This document shows, one piece after another, positions 55,088 through 63,741 of a DNA stretch of 64,000 nucleotides. The translations under genes and the position numbers were made by a program. The stretch's first letter is position 1, and each line of letters opens with the position of its first letter. Below the pieces are notes generated by a model. The model made no database searches. It saw only the letters and a program-made list of their open reading frames with translations, and had not been told where the DNA came from. This stretch comes from Solirubrobacterales bacterium (lineage in GTDB: Bacteria > Actinomycetota > Thermoleophilia > Solirubrobacterales > Solirubrobacteraceae): assembly GCA_026392255.1 (NCBI GenBank), contig JAPLCJ010000004.1, positions 1 to 64,000 on the forward strand. Direction: 5' to 3'.

Positions 55088-55668
55088 GCCCCGTGCAGGG
55101 CCCGGTTGGGCTTCTTGCGCTCCAAGGCGACTTCGCGCTTCACGCTCAGCTTCTTGCCGACGTTGGCGTGGATACGGTCGAGGTGAGATGCGCTGACGAC
55201 CTGACTGGGGTTTCAGGCCTACTGCTCCCCGGCGGGGAATCGACCACGATTGCCATGGGGATTGAGCGTGAGAACCTCAAGAAGCCAATTCGCGACCTGG
55301 CCGCAGCTGGGATTCCCATTTTCGGAACTTGTGCGGGAATGGTGCTGATGAGCTCCTCGCATCTGGGGCTGATTGATATGGAGGTTGAGCGCAATGCGTT
55401 CGGCCGACAGATTCATTCCTTTGAGGCAGACCTCGACATAGAGGGGCTAGATGGTGCTGGAGTTAGAGGGCTTTTCATCCGAGCACCTATCGTCGCGTCT
55501 GTGGGGCCTGCAGTGAGCGTGTTAGCAGAGATAGATGGATCGATCGTCGGCGTGAAACAAGGCAACTGCACCGCCATCAGTTTTCACCCGGAGCTGGTTG
55601 GTGACCCTCGTCTGCATCTACAAGCACTCGGCCGGGCCGGTGTGCCTAGCGGAGAGAGTGGTACCTAG
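55084..55668 (+). CDS. pdxT: Pyridoxal 5'-phosphate synthase glutaminase, PdxT subunit
   Basis: 194 residues of class I glutaminase: [41 protein letters not shown] (nucleophile Cys), [13 protein letters not shown] and [11 protein letters not shown] (catalytic His and Glu). Supplies ammonia to PdxS. GTG start; its stop overlaps the convergent membrane-protein gene by four bases. Confidence 0.96.
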   Translation: MSPVQGPVGLLALQGDFALHAQLLADVGVDTVEVRCADDLTGVSGLLLPGGESTTIAMGIERENLKKPIRDLAAAGIPIFGTCAGMVLMSSSHLGLIDMEVERNAFGRQIHSFEADLDIEGLDGAGVRGLFIRAPIVASVGPAVSVLAEIDGSIVGVKQGNCTAISFHPELVGDPRLHLQALGRAGVPSGESGT

Positions 55669-56081
55669 TCGTCAGACTTGGGTGGTCCCTTGCTGGCCCC
55701 TTCGCGAGACCAGGACTTTCGGAAGTTTTCAAAGGCACTCCAATCCAGCTGCGAGCCGCCGCTGCCGCTAGGGCTTGAATCCCTCGGTCGCCTCGGCTCA
55801 CCGCCGTCGCTTTCATCGTCGGTTCCCGCGACAACTGCTCGACCAAGCCAAGCAGCACCACACATGCCCTCCGAGGCGACAACGAGCAGAACCGCACCGA
55901 TGTTGCCCTTGCCCTGACTCAAAAAGAGGATCGCCACGCCATACAAAACAAGACTACCTCCGAGGACTATCCCGGTGACGCCTGGCCGCACTTCTCTTGG
56001 AGGTCGGGCCGCAGCAGCGGCAGATACCGAAACGGCTATAACTACCGCGAACAAGACCTTTATTACGAATGGAAGAGTCAA
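55665..56081 (-). CDS. Small membrane protein with a disordered acidic tail
   Basis: 138 residues with three hydrophobic segments (about 5-24, 36-54, 60-80) and a polar C-terminal tail rich in Ser, Gly, Arg and Asp (DDESDGGEPRRPRD, PSGSGGSQ). The start seems to be TTG 56081, directly before the first helix; no better codon is near. I recognise no family. It is convergent with pdxT, overlapping by four bases. Confidence 0.65.
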   Translation of the reverse strand: MTLPFVIKVLFAVVIAVSVSAAAAARPPREVRPGVTGIVLGGSLVLYGVAILFLSQGKGNIGAVLLVVASEGMCGAAWLGRAVVAGTDDESDGGEPRRPRDSSPSGSGGSQLDWSAFENFRKSWSREGASKGPPKSDD

Positions 56082-56169
56082 AGTGATATCCGTTCCAACT
56101 CCGATGGAATGCTACACACAGTGAGTGACCTTACAGCTCGGATCGCTTAAAAGCGAACTTTTTGGTGAG

Positions 56170-57186
56170 TCAAGGAGCCGATTCGAAACGCTGAAGACCG
56201 TCTGCGTCTAGGGGAGAGGCTGCGACCTGAGCCGCGTCCATCAGAACATCCATGTGCCCGATGACCTCAGAGAACGTTAGGAAAGGCTGAGAACGAGCGG
56301 TCTCACCCCAGATAGACACAGCTATCTCAAGCGCGGTCTTAGGTCCGTCAGACAGAGTTGCCAGCATCTTGTCGGCTCTGTCTTCATGCATCGCGAGGCG
56401 TTCTTGAATTAGTTTGGCGTGGCCCTCAAATACGGGGCCATGGCCAGGCAGTATTCGGCCAAGATTCATCTTCTCGGTAGCTCTGAGGCTCTTCACATAG
56501 GCAGGGAGAGACCTAAATCGTTCCAGTGTGTCCGCAGGTGCATCCACGTCCACTCTTCGGCTGAGGACTGGGTTTGAGCTGACCTTCGGGAGCAAGTGGT
56601 CACCGCCAATCATCAAGCCAGTTGATTCCTCAACAAAGATCATGTCGGTCGGCGAGTGGCCAGGGCGTCGGTGTGCCTTGAAGTCTCGGCCTGCGATCGA
56701 TATTGAATCCCCATCTCCAACGGAGTGGTCACATGGTGCGCTGTCTCCAAAGGCGCGATAAGCACGAGCAACTTGTTTGACGGCTTGGGTCACACCCGAG
56801 CCCAACCCGTTGGTCTGCATAACCGCGGCAGCAAGCTCGTCGTCAAGCTCTGCACTTGTCTTCCAGTCAGCGAGGTAGGGCCCTAGCGCGGCAGGCATGA
56901 TGACCTCGGCTCCGGCTCGTTCGGACACGATTCGCGCAAGACCGACATGGTCAACGTGCTGATGAGTGAGGACAACAACCTCAATGTCTTCCATCTCATG
57001 TCCGACCTCTCTGAGGGAAAGCTGAAGCGCGTCGAGTGAGGTGCCCGAGTTAGGACCTGTGTCGATCAGAGTGAGCGGCGGGCCCTCAAGGAGGTAGACG
57101 TTGACCCGCCCTACAAGGAATGGCGTTGGAATCGCCAGACGGTGGATTCCGTTGCCCAGCGACTCAACTTCAAGGGCGTGGCTCAA
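56170..57186 (-). CDS. Metallo-beta-lactamase-fold hydrolase (LACTB2-like)
   Basis: 338 residues: MBL domain with LIDTGPNSGTSLDA, metal motif LTHQHVDHVGLA, HRRPGHSPTDMIF, IGGDHLLP and LPGHGPVFEGH, then a C-terminal helical/winged-helix-like part (ERLAMHEDRADKML ... GETARSQPF) as in the LACTB2/RNase-like group. The natural substrate is unknown (thioester, or RNA in LACTB2). ATG 57186 overlaps the end of the phosphohexomutase gene upstream, so they are co-transcribed. Confidence 0.85.
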   Translation of the reverse strand: MSHALEVESLGNGIHRLAIPTPFLVGRVNVYLLEGPPLTLIDTGPNSGTSLDALQLSLREVGHEMEDIEVVVLTHQHVDHVGLARIVSERAGAEVIMPAALGPYLADWKTSAELDDELAAAVMQTNGLGSGVTQAVKQVARAYRAFGDSAPCDHSVGDGDSISIAGRDFKAHRRPGHSPTDMIFVEESTGLMIGGDHLLPKVSSNPVLSRRVDVDAPADTLERFRSLPAYVKSLRATEKMNLGRILPGHGPVFEGHAKLIQERLAMHEDRADKMLATLSDGPKTALEIAVSIWGETARSQPFLTFSEVIGHMDVLMDAAQVAASPLDADGLQRFESAP

Positions 57187-58562
57187 CCCTCGCCGCGGAT
57201 CTGCTCAAGGATTGAATCTCTCTTGGTCTCCATATCTTCTTGGGAGACAAGCGACTCAAGGCACAGGCGCAGCAGGGGCTCTGTGTTCGATGATCGAAGA
57301 CTGAAGTGCCAGTCCTCGTAATCAACTGTGACGCCATCAAGGTGGCCAAGCTTGGCGTCCGAGAAGCGGTCTTCGATCTCGGCGATACGCGCTTTCGGGT
57401 CGCTCACCTCGGAATTGACCTCACCCGAGATGAAGTAGGAGTCTCTGAATTGGTCAATCATCTGTGAAAGCCGTCGCGGGTTGCCTGATAGGAGGCTGAG
57501 CATCAGAAGGGCCGGAATGGTCCCACTGTCTGCGCACCAGAAGTCACGGAAGTAGTAGTGGCCGGATACTTCACCACCAAAGACGGCCTCGGGGATCTCT
57601 CTCATCCTCGCCTTGAAGAAGGCATGCCCAACCCGGTTTTCTATAGCGGAACCACCATTGGTGTGAACTGTGTCGGCGACGGCTCGACTGGCACGGATGT
57701 CATAGAGAATGGTTGCCCCAGGGCTGGTCTCGAGCATTCGGCGTGCCATCAAGGCTGTGAGGAAGTCACCGTCAACAAACGAGCCCGTGTCGTCGATGAA
57801 GAAGCAGCGGTCGGCATCCCCATCCCAGGCGATCCCCAGATCGGCCCCTTCGCGCTTGACGGCCTCCATGATGAACTGGCGATTCTCCTCCAAGAGTGGA
57901 TTCGGCTCGTGATCTGGAAAGTCACCGTTGGGTTCCCAATATGCCGTCACTACCTCAACATCGAGAGATTCAAGGATGGGTCCGATCATCGGGCCTGCCA
58001 TCCCGTTACCCCCGTCGACGACGATTTTCAATCCTGTAATTGAGGAGGGGTCGACGAACCCGAGGACTTTGTCGCGGAATGTCTCGGTGACGTTCACGGC
58101 TTCGATTGAGCCGCCGCCCGGAGCCACGTCCAATCCGGCAAAGACCAAATCCTTGATCTCGCCGATTCCGCTGTCACCAGAGAGAGGGAGGGCCCCGCGC
58201 CCGACCAGCTTGGCTCCGGTGTAGCGGGCTGGGTTATGAGAGGCGGTACACATCAGTCCGCCGTCCAAGTCCAGTGATCCGACCAAGTGATAGAGCTGCT
58301 CGGTGGCCACCATGCCCGAATCGAGCACAGCCGCGCCCTGATCTGACATCCCAGCGGCATAGCGAGCGGCGAGCTCTGGGGCTTCGTTGCGCATATCGCG
58401 ACCGAGGCCAAGGCGCAGATCGCTTGCGTCCTTGCCTTCCCTGTCCGCAATAACGAGGGCAAAAGCTCGTCCGATTAGGTAGGCGAGCTCGCTGTCAATT
58501 TCCTCTCCTGCGAGTCCGCGAATGTCATATGCCTTGAAGATTCCTGCTGGGGGTGTGCTCAT
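57183..58562 (-). CDS. manB: Phosphomannomutase/phosphoglucomutase
   Basis: 459 residues of the alpha-D-phosphohexomutase family: GIFKAYDIRGLAG, catalytic phosphoserine in MCTASHNPARYTG, metal loop AWDGDADRCFFID, sugar loop FGGEVSGHYYF and phosphate-binding loop RSSNTEPLLRL. Interconverts hexose 6- and 1-phosphates and could make the glucose 1-phosphate used by the adjacent cytidylyltransferase. ATG 58562 is preferred over a start 25 codons upstream because a -10 box lies 6 bases before it and the family start fits. Confidence 0.93.
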   Translation of the reverse strand: MSTPPAGIFKAYDIRGLAGEEIDSELAYLIGRAFALVIADREGKDASDLRLGLGRDMRNEAPELAARYAAGMSDQGAAVLDSGMVATEQLYHLVGSLDLDGGLMCTASHNPARYTGAKLVGRGALPLSGDSGIGEIKDLVFAGLDVAPGGGSIEAVNVTETFRDKVLGFVDPSSITGLKIVVDGGNGMAGPMIGPILESLDVEVVTAYWEPNGDFPDHEPNPLLEENRQFIMEAVKREGADLGIAWDGDADRCFFIDDTGSFVDGDFLTALMARRMLETSPGATILYDIRASRAVADTVHTNGGSAIENRVGHAFFKARMREIPEAVFGGEVSGHYYFRDFWCADSGTIPALLMLSLLSGNPRRLSQMIDQFRDSYFISGEVNSEVSDPKARIAEIEDRFSDAKLGHLDGVTVDYEDWHFSLRSSNTEPLLRLCLESLVSQEDMETKRDSILEQIRGEG

Positions 58563-58568
58563 TGGCCG

Positions 58569-58574
58569 ATCGTA
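58569..58574 (-). promoter_or_regulatory. -10 box of the phosphohexomutase gene
   Basis: TACGAT on the minus strand, 6 bases before ATG 58562. On the other strand CATCAT (58611-58616), 6 bases before ATG 58623, is a weaker match for the divergent gene. Confidence 0.45.
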
Positions 58575-58622
58575 TCCGTTGCACCCTGCGGCAGACCGGC
58601 CGCCCCCTGCCATCATCGCGGT

Positions 58623-59345
58623 ATGAGCCCGACCCAAAAGCCACCCGTGCTGATTCTTTGCGGCGGTAGGGGCACACGGCTGCGCACCAGCTCTGCGTCG
58701 TTACCCAAGCCGCTTGTTGAGATTGGTGGGTTCCCTGTTGTTTGGCATGTGATCCGGCTCTACGCCTCGCAAGGCTTTCAGGACTTCCATCTGCTGACTG
58801 GACACCGTGGAGACGAGGTTGCAGCGTTCGCGGATTCTGCTGACTGGCCTGAGGGCGTCACCGTCAGCTGCCTTGAGACAGGAGAGGACACGCCGACCGG
58901 GGGACGAGTTCATCAGGCGGTGAAAGTGCTCGGACCCGTTCCAATCTGCGTTACATACGCAGACGGAGTCGCAGACGTTGACCTTGACCGGGCGCTGGCC
59001 GCCTTGGATGAACCGGGTGTTGAGGCGGTCGTGACGGTTGTCCGCCCCGAACTTCCCTTTGGCGTGGCCCATCTGGAGAACGAGATGATCGTTGGGTTTG
59101 AGGAGAAGCCAAAGTCATCTGAGTGGATTAACGGCGGATTTATGGCTTTCAGTCCCGCGGGAACAGCACTAATAGGCGCCGACGACGTCCTTGAGCGGGC
59201 CCCGCTGGAGGCCCTTGCGACCCAAGGCCTGCTCGCGGCGCATCGACATGACGGTTTCTGGTTCTGCATGGACACTTACAAAGATCAAGTGGCGCTTAAC
59301 GACCTGTGGGAAGATGGAACGGCACCATGGCGCACTTGGACCTAA
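58623..59345 (+). CDS. rfbF: Glucose-1-phosphate cytidylyltransferase-like nucleotidyltransferase
   Basis: 240 residues with ILCGGRGTRLRTSSASLPKP (NTP-binding signature and Lys), HVIRLYASQGFQDF, YADGVADVDL (metal Asp) and INGGFMAFSPAG. The gap after the signature and the YADG motif are those of RfbF-type cytidylyltransferases forming CDP-glucose; a glucose-1-phosphate thymidylyltransferase is less likely. The next gene is a CDP-glucose 4,6-dehydratase-like enzyme, overlapping by nineteen bases, which supports this reading. Confidence 0.85.
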   Translation: MSPTQKPPVLILCGGRGTRLRTSSASLPKPLVEIGGFPVVWHVIRLYASQGFQDFHLLTGHRGDEVAAFADSADWPEGVTVSCLETGEDTPTGGRVHQAVKVLGPVPICVTYADGVADVDLDRALAALDEPGVEAVVTVVRPELPFGVAHLENEMIVGFEEKPKSSEWINGGFMAFSPAGTALIGADDVLERAPLEALATQGLLAAHRHDGFWFCMDTYKDQVALNDLWEDGTAPWRTWT

Positions 59346-60334
59346 CAGGTAAATCAGTCTTTGTAACCGGCGGCTACGGCCTGCTCGGGTCGTGGCTCGT
59401 TCGCTCACTCCTAGATCAGGGGGCTGACGTCACGGTGCTGCGTCGCGACATTACCTCGCGTTCTGCGTTGGTTGTCTCGGGCGACGAGGTCCGCTGCTCC
59501 GTTGTCAGCGGCGATCTGTGCGAGCCGGGCCTGGTTGAGCGCGCGCTTGGTGAATACGAATGCGAGCTGGTGTTCCACCTAGCAGCCCAGACAATTGTGC
59601 CCGTTGCGAATAAGAGTCCCTTGGGAACATTTGAAACGAATGTCCGTGGCACTTGGACCTTGCTTGAAGCCTGCCGCCTGCAGGAAGTTTCAGGGGTTGT
59701 CGTTGCTGCGTCCGACAAGGCCTATGGCAATAGCGACACGCTTCCCTATACGGAGGACATGGCACTCCGGCCTCTGTATCCGTACGACGCCAGCAAGGCA
59801 GCGGCGGATCTGATCACGCGCTCTTACTTCCACACGTGGGGACTTCCCGTTGCGGTTACTCGCTTTGCGAACCTCTATGGCGGTGGGGACTTGAACCGCT
59901 CGCGCTTGGTCCCAGAGGCCATCTCGGCTGCCCTCAGCGGCCGCAGTCCGGTGATTCGGTCCGATGGTTCACCTGAGCGTGACTATCTCCACGTAGACGA
60001 TGCTGTCGAGGCCTATCTCGCAATCGCCGCTGCGGTTGTTGATGGCAAGGCCGCCGGATTGGCTATTAACGCCGGCCACGGAGAGCCAGTCAGCGTCCTG
60101 AAGGTTGTTTCAACCATCTGCGAGCAGATCGGTTCAGATCTCGTGCCAGACGTCCGTGGTGATGGGCCTCCCAAGGGCGAGATTCCTCGCCAGTGGGTTG
60201 ACCCAACTCTCATCCGTGAGCTAACGGGCTGGCAGGCATCCATTTCGCTCGAAGAGGGAATCGCCCGCACAATCGCGTGGTACCGGGACCATCCAGGTTC
60301 GCTCCCCGTTGGCCCGCCTCCTCGATCCAGTTAG
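59327..60334 (+). CDS. rfbG: NAD-dependent sugar-nucleotide dehydratase (CDP-glucose 4,6-dehydratase-like)
   Basis: 335 residues of extended SDR: VFVTGGYGLLGSWLVRSL (NAD), FHLAAQTIVPVANKSPL, VVVAASDKAYGNS, catalytic YPYDASKAAADL (Tyr-x-x-x-Lys) and VTRFANLYGGGDLN. SDKAYG and NLYGGGD are typical of CDP-glucose 4,6-dehydratase, which makes CDP-4-keto-6-deoxyglucose for dideoxy sugars or related surface glycans. ATG 59327 is chosen since it precedes the conserved fold; a GTG/ATG further upstream would only extend into rfbF. No aminotransferase or dideoxy reductase follows. Confidence 0.85.
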   Translation: MAHLDLTGKSVFVTGGYGLLGSWLVRSLLDQGADVTVLRRDITSRSALVVSGDEVRCSVVSGDLCEPGLVERALGEYECELVFHLAAQTIVPVANKSPLGTFETNVRGTWTLLEACRLQEVSGVVVAASDKAYGNSDTLPYTEDMALRPLYPYDASKAAADLITRSYFHTWGLPVAVTRFANLYGGGDLNRSRLVPEAISAALSGRSPVIRSDGSPERDYLHVDDAVEAYLAIAAAVVDGKAAGLAINAGHGEPVSVLKVVSTICEQIGSDLVPDVRGDGPPKGEIPRQWVDPTLIRELTGWQASISLEEGIARTIAWYRDHPGSLPVGPPPRSS

Positions 60335-60337
60335 ACT
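60332..60337 (+). promoter_or_regulatory. -10 box of yebC, overlapping the rfbG stop codon
   Basis: TAGACT, 9 bases before ATG 60347; TAG is the stop of the upstream gene. No Shine-Dalgarno. Confidence 0.55.
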
Positions 60338-60346
60338 CGTCAGACC

Positions 60347-61099
60347 ATGGCTGGTCACTCCAAATGGGCTTCCATCAAGCACAAGAAGGCGATCGTTGAC
60401 AGCCGTCGCGGCGCTCACTTCACCAAGCTTGCTCGCGCGATAACAGTTGCGGCGAAGGAAGGCGGGGGAGACCCAGTTGGAAACGCCGCGCTCGCGACGG
60501 CCATTCAGAAGGCCAAGGATGCGTCGATGCCAAAGGACAACATCGAGCGGGCAGTTGCCAAGGGCGCTGGCACGGGTTCCGATGCAGATTCAATTGAGCG
60601 CGTCCTTTACGAGGGCTACGGGCCGGGCGGAGTTGCCGTTCTGGTTGACGCAATGACTGAGAACCGCAATCGGACAGGTTCGGATATTCGCCACATCTTC
60701 AGCAAGCACGGTGGGAGCCTCGGCGAGCCTGGGTCCGTGGCCTATCTGTTCGACAAGATGGGTGTTATTCGGGTTGATGGCACTCGGTGGAATGAGGATG
60801 ACCTGCTCGGGGCGATCGATGCCGGCGCTAAGGACATCGAGCGGGATGATGATTTGCTGGAAGTGCTTTGCGAGCCTCAGCTGACGACCCAGGTGAGAGC
60901 TGCGATCGAGGCGGAGGGGATTGAGGTGTCCGGGTCAGAGCTCGTCTTTAGACCGTCCACGACGGTTGAGATTGATGAGGAGCGCGCCCGGACTCTGATG
61001 CGTCTGATGGACGCGCTTGAGGAGAACGATGATGTTGATGCGGTCCACGCTAATTTCGACGTTGACCCCGAAGTTCTCGAGCGAATTACAGCTGACTGA
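60347..61099 (+). CDS. yebC: YebC/PmpR family protein
   Basis: 250 residues starting AGHSKWASIKHKKAIVD, with ARAITVAAKEGGGDP, MPKDNIERAVAKGAG, YEGYGPGGVAVLVD and TENRNRTGSDIRHIFSKHGG, the full conserved core. Members act as DNA-binding regulators or as translation factors that ease ribosome stalling (TACO1/YebC). It precedes ruvCAB, a conserved order. Confidence 0.96.
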   Translation: MAGHSKWASIKHKKAIVDSRRGAHFTKLARAITVAAKEGGGDPVGNAALATAIQKAKDASMPKDNIERAVAKGAGTGSDADSIERVLYEGYGPGGVAVLVDAMTENRNRTGSDIRHIFSKHGGSLGEPGSVAYLFDKMGVIRVDGTRWNEDDLLGAIDAGAKDIERDDDLLEVLCEPQLTTQVRAAIEAEGIEVSGSELVFRPSTTVEIDEERARTLMRLMDALEENDDVDAVHANFDVDPEVLERITAD

Positions 61100-61149
61100 G
61101 CTTTCCCAGCCTGCGCTGGGGCGTCCGATGCGCCCCGCACAATGGCGCG

Positions 61150-61638
61150 GTGAAGGTTCTCGGGATTGATCCAGGCACTGCCAACACCGGCTTCGGCGTG
61201 GTTGGTACTCGTGGTGTTCGACTCGTGGCGCTCGATGGCGGAGTTGTCACCACATCAAGCGAGCTTCCGCTTGAACAGCGGCTCCTAACTATCTCTAAGC
61301 GGATAGAGGCTCTGATCGCTGAACACGCACCAGATGCTGTCTCGATTGAGGATCTCTACTTCGGGAAGAACGTTGGGTCAGCACTGGCAGTTGGTCATGC
61401 TCGAGGCGTTGTGATGCTTGCAGCTGCCAGTGCAGGCATCAGCTGCTTCTCCTACACACCGCAGCAGATCAAATCCGCGGTATGCGGACAGGGGCGCGCG
61501 GACAAGGAGCAGGTGACAACAATGGTTCAGCAACTGCTCTCGCTCCCAGAACCACCAAAGCCGGACCACGCAGCTGATGCACTTGCCGCAGCTATCTGCC
61601 ACGCCAGCCACGCTCCGCTCTTGGCGGCCTCCCAATGA
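61150..61638 (+). CDS. ruvC: Holliday junction endonuclease RuvC
   Basis: 162 residues: VLGIDPGTANTGFGV (first Asp), SIEDLYFGKN (Glu), QIKSAVCGQGRADKEQV and DHAADALAAAICHA (last two Asp), the four catalytic acidic residues. Cuts Holliday junctions held by RuvAB. GTG start; four-base overlap with ruvA. Confidence 0.96.
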   Translation: MKVLGIDPGTANTGFGVVGTRGVRLVALDGGVVTTSSELPLEQRLLTISKRIEALIAEHAPDAVSIEDLYFGKNVGSALAVGHARGVVMLAAASAGISCFSYTPQQIKSAVCGQGRADKEQVTTMVQQLLSLPEPPKPDHAADALAAAICHASHAPLLAASQ

Positions 61639-62207
61639 TTGCCAGAGTTCGAGGCACAGTTGCCGTCGCGGCCACAGACCATGCGGTTGTTGACTGCGCC
61701 GGTGTCGGCTACTACTTGAGTGTGTCGGCGCAAACTGCCTCGGTTCTTCCTTCTTTAGGAGAGGAGGTTGTGCTGCATTCACACTTGGTCGTGAGAGATG
61801 ACGCGATGAATCTGTATGGGTTTATAGATCAGGATGAGCGCTCTCTCTTCCAGCTTCTTTTGGGTGTCTCCTCAGTTGGTCCCAAGGTCGCCCTGGCCAT
61901 TCTGAGCAGCGCTCCTCCAGGTCCGCTGCGGACCGCAATCGCAACCGGCGACGCTCCGCGGCTCCAAGCGGTTCCAGGTGTTGGAAAGCGCACTGCTGAA
62001 CGGATTTGTGTTGACCTACGGGACTCGGTGGGTCTTGTCGCGGGGATGGTGGGTGGCGGCGAACTTGAATCACCACGTCAGATGGCGCGTGAGGGCCTGC
62101 TCAGCCTCGGGATTGATGAGCGCGCGGTAGATGCCCTGCTAGATAAGGCATTAGGAGACAGCGTCGAAGAGCTGATCCAGTCCGCTCTGAGGGAGTCCCG
62201 CAAGTGA
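61635..62207 (+). CDS. ruvA: Holliday junction helicase subunit RuvA
   Basis: 190 residues: OB-fold domain I ([18 protein letters not shown]), helix-hairpin-helix pair ([36 protein letters not shown]) and the C-terminal RuvB-binding domain III ([19 protein letters not shown]). Binds the junction as a tetramer. Four-base overlaps on both sides. Confidence 0.96.
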   Translation: MIARVRGTVAVAATDHAVVDCAGVGYYLSVSAQTASVLPSLGEEVVLHSHLVVRDDAMNLYGFIDQDERSLFQLLLGVSSVGPKVALAILSSAPPGPLRTAIATGDAPRLQAVPGVGKRTAERICVDLRDSVGLVAGMVGGGELESPRQMAREGLLSLGIDERAVDALLDKALGDSVEELIQSALRESRK

Positions 62208-63229
62208 GTGAGGATCGGATTCAGACGCCCGATGAGCTCCCTGAGGACGACGTTGAGGTCTCGTTACGACCTAGAAGCCTGTCTGAGTTTCTGGGGCAAG
62301 AGGGGCTTAAGGGGCAGCTGTCAGTCGCCATAGAGGCTGCGCTAGGCAGAGGCGAGTCACTAGACCACGTCCTGTTCTCGGGCCCACCTGGCCTTGGTAA
62401 AACCTCACTTGCTCGCATCGTCTCGGATGAGATGAAAGTGTCGTTCGTGCCCACAGCGGGTCCGGCATTAGAGAAGAAGGCTGATGTAGCAGCGATCCTG
62501 ACGGCGCTAGAACCTGGCTCGGTGCTTTTCGTTGATGAGATCCACCGGCTTCCGAAGGCCATAGAGGAGACGCTCTATCCAGCGATGGAGGACCACCGGC
62601 TTCCGATCACAGTCGGCCAAGGTGCGGGTGCCCGCATAGTCACGCTCGAGCTGCCCGCCTTCACGATGATTGGAGCGACTACACGAGCCGGGCTTCTGAG
62701 TAGACCTCTGCGGGATCGCTTCGGTTTGCAATTCCGACTTGAGCACTACGACCCAGCTGAGTTGGCGGGAATCGTTCGGCGGTCGGCTCAAATACTTGGT
62801 CTGGCCATCAGCGAAGAGGGGGCCGTAACCATTGCTTCACGGAGCCGAGGGACGCCAAGAGTCGCCAACCGCTTGCTTCGCCGAGTGAGGGACCATGCCC
62901 AAGTAGCCGGCGCCGCCGAAATAACCGGAGCTGTGGCGGTGGACGCCCTGACCGCACTTGATGTGGACACGCTCGGACTTGACCGATTGGACCGGGAGAT
63001 CCTCCGCTCGATCTGCACGACCTTCAGTGGGGGGCCCGTTGGCCTCTCCACACTTGCCGCGGCAGTCTCAGAGGAGACGGACACCATCGAGGACGTCTAC
63101 GAGCCGTTTCTACTAAAGCTCGGGCTAATTGACCGGACCCCGAGGGGACGCATTGCAACGCTGCGAGCATTTGAACATCTCGGTCTGCCACCCAACTCGG
63201 GTGGTCAGCTTGTGCTCGACGAGAGCTGA
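62204..63229 (+). CDS. ruvB: Holliday junction branch migration ATPase RuvB
   Basis: 341 residues of AAA+ ATPase: [19 protein letters not shown], Walker [17 protein letters not shown], Walker [17 protein letters not shown], sensor [19 protein letters not shown], and winged-helix DNA-binding domain with [17 protein letters not shown]. Drives branch migration with RuvA. GTG start 62204 overlaps the ruvA stop. Confidence 0.97.
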   Translation: MSEDRIQTPDELPEDDVEVSLRPRSLSEFLGQEGLKGQLSVAIEAALGRGESLDHVLFSGPPGLGKTSLARIVSDEMKVSFVPTAGPALEKKADVAAILTALEPGSVLFVDEIHRLPKAIEETLYPAMEDHRLPITVGQGAGARIVTLELPAFTMIGATTRAGLLSRPLRDRFGLQFRLEHYDPAELAGIVRRSAQILGLAISEEGAVTIASRSRGTPRVANRLLRRVRDHAQVAGAAEITGAVAVDALTALDVDTLGLDRLDREILRSICTTFSGGPVGLSTLAAAVSEETDTIEDVYEPFLLKLGLIDRTPRGRIATLRAFEHLGLPPNSGGQLVLDES

Positions 63230-63259
63230 CTATCTGCGGTTGGGGGTGACCCCACCCGC

Positions 63260-63265
63260 TAGCAT
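63260..63265 (+). promoter_or_regulatory. -10 box of the zinc-ribbon/PAS gene
   Basis: TAGCAT, 9 bases before GTG 63275, no Shine-Dalgarno. Confidence 0.45.
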
Positions 63266-63274
63266 CGCGCAACC

Positions 63275-63727
63275 GTGGCGTATCCATTCATCTGCCCCAA
63301 CTGTGGTCACCGAACCGCCCGCACCGATCGTCACGCTGGCTTCAGGCGCGAGGCGCCAGGATGCGCGTCATGTGGAAATGGATTTCTCTTTGAGCTTTTG
63401 GATGACTACTACCCAGCTCCGAACGCCGCTTTCTTCGTGTGTGATGGAGCAGGTCGGATCATTGGCTGTGGCAACGGCTCGTTTGAGCTCACCGGCTTAA
63501 AGGACGAAGCCGTGGTTGGGCGCGAGGCCAAAGAGGTGCTTGGGCTTGTGTTTGACGGCGACGAGGACGTAGTTGCGACCGTGATCGAGTGGGGCGTAAG
63601 GGCACTGGATAAACCGGTAGGAGTGAACGCCGAGGGTGACCTACCAGCACGCGCAAAGGCCGATCTTTTTCCGGCATACGATGAGGACGGTGGCCTCTTA
63701 CTCGTCCTTACTCCGGAAACTGGGTAG
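63275..63727 (+). CDS. Zinc-ribbon and PAS-like domain protein
   Basis: 150 residues. N-terminal zinc ribbon with CPNCGHRTARTDRH and CASCGNG (four Cys), then a PAS-like fold from about residue 43 (PNAAFFVCDGAGRIIGCGNG, SFELTGLKDEAVVGREAKEVLGL in two parts, and LFPAYDEDGGLLLVLTPE). PAS domains sense small ligands, light or redox state. It has no output domain. It stands between ruvB and secD, where many bacteria have yajC. Function unknown. Confidence 0.78.
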   Translation: MAYPFICPNCGHRTARTDRHAGFRREAPGCASCGNGFLFELLDDYYPAPNAAFFVCDGAGRIIGCGNGSFELTGLKDEAVVGREAKEVLGLVFDGDEDVVATVIEWGVRALDKPVGVNAEGDLPARAKADLFPAYDEDGGLLLVLTPETG

Positions 63728-63730
63728 GCT
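63725..63730 (+). promoter_or_regulatory. Possible -10 box of secD, overlapping the upstream stop codon
   Basis: TAGGCT, 11 bases before ATG 63742; TAG ends the upstream gene. The spacing is longer than at the other sites. Confidence 0.35.
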
Positions 63731-63741
63731 CGCCCACTCAC

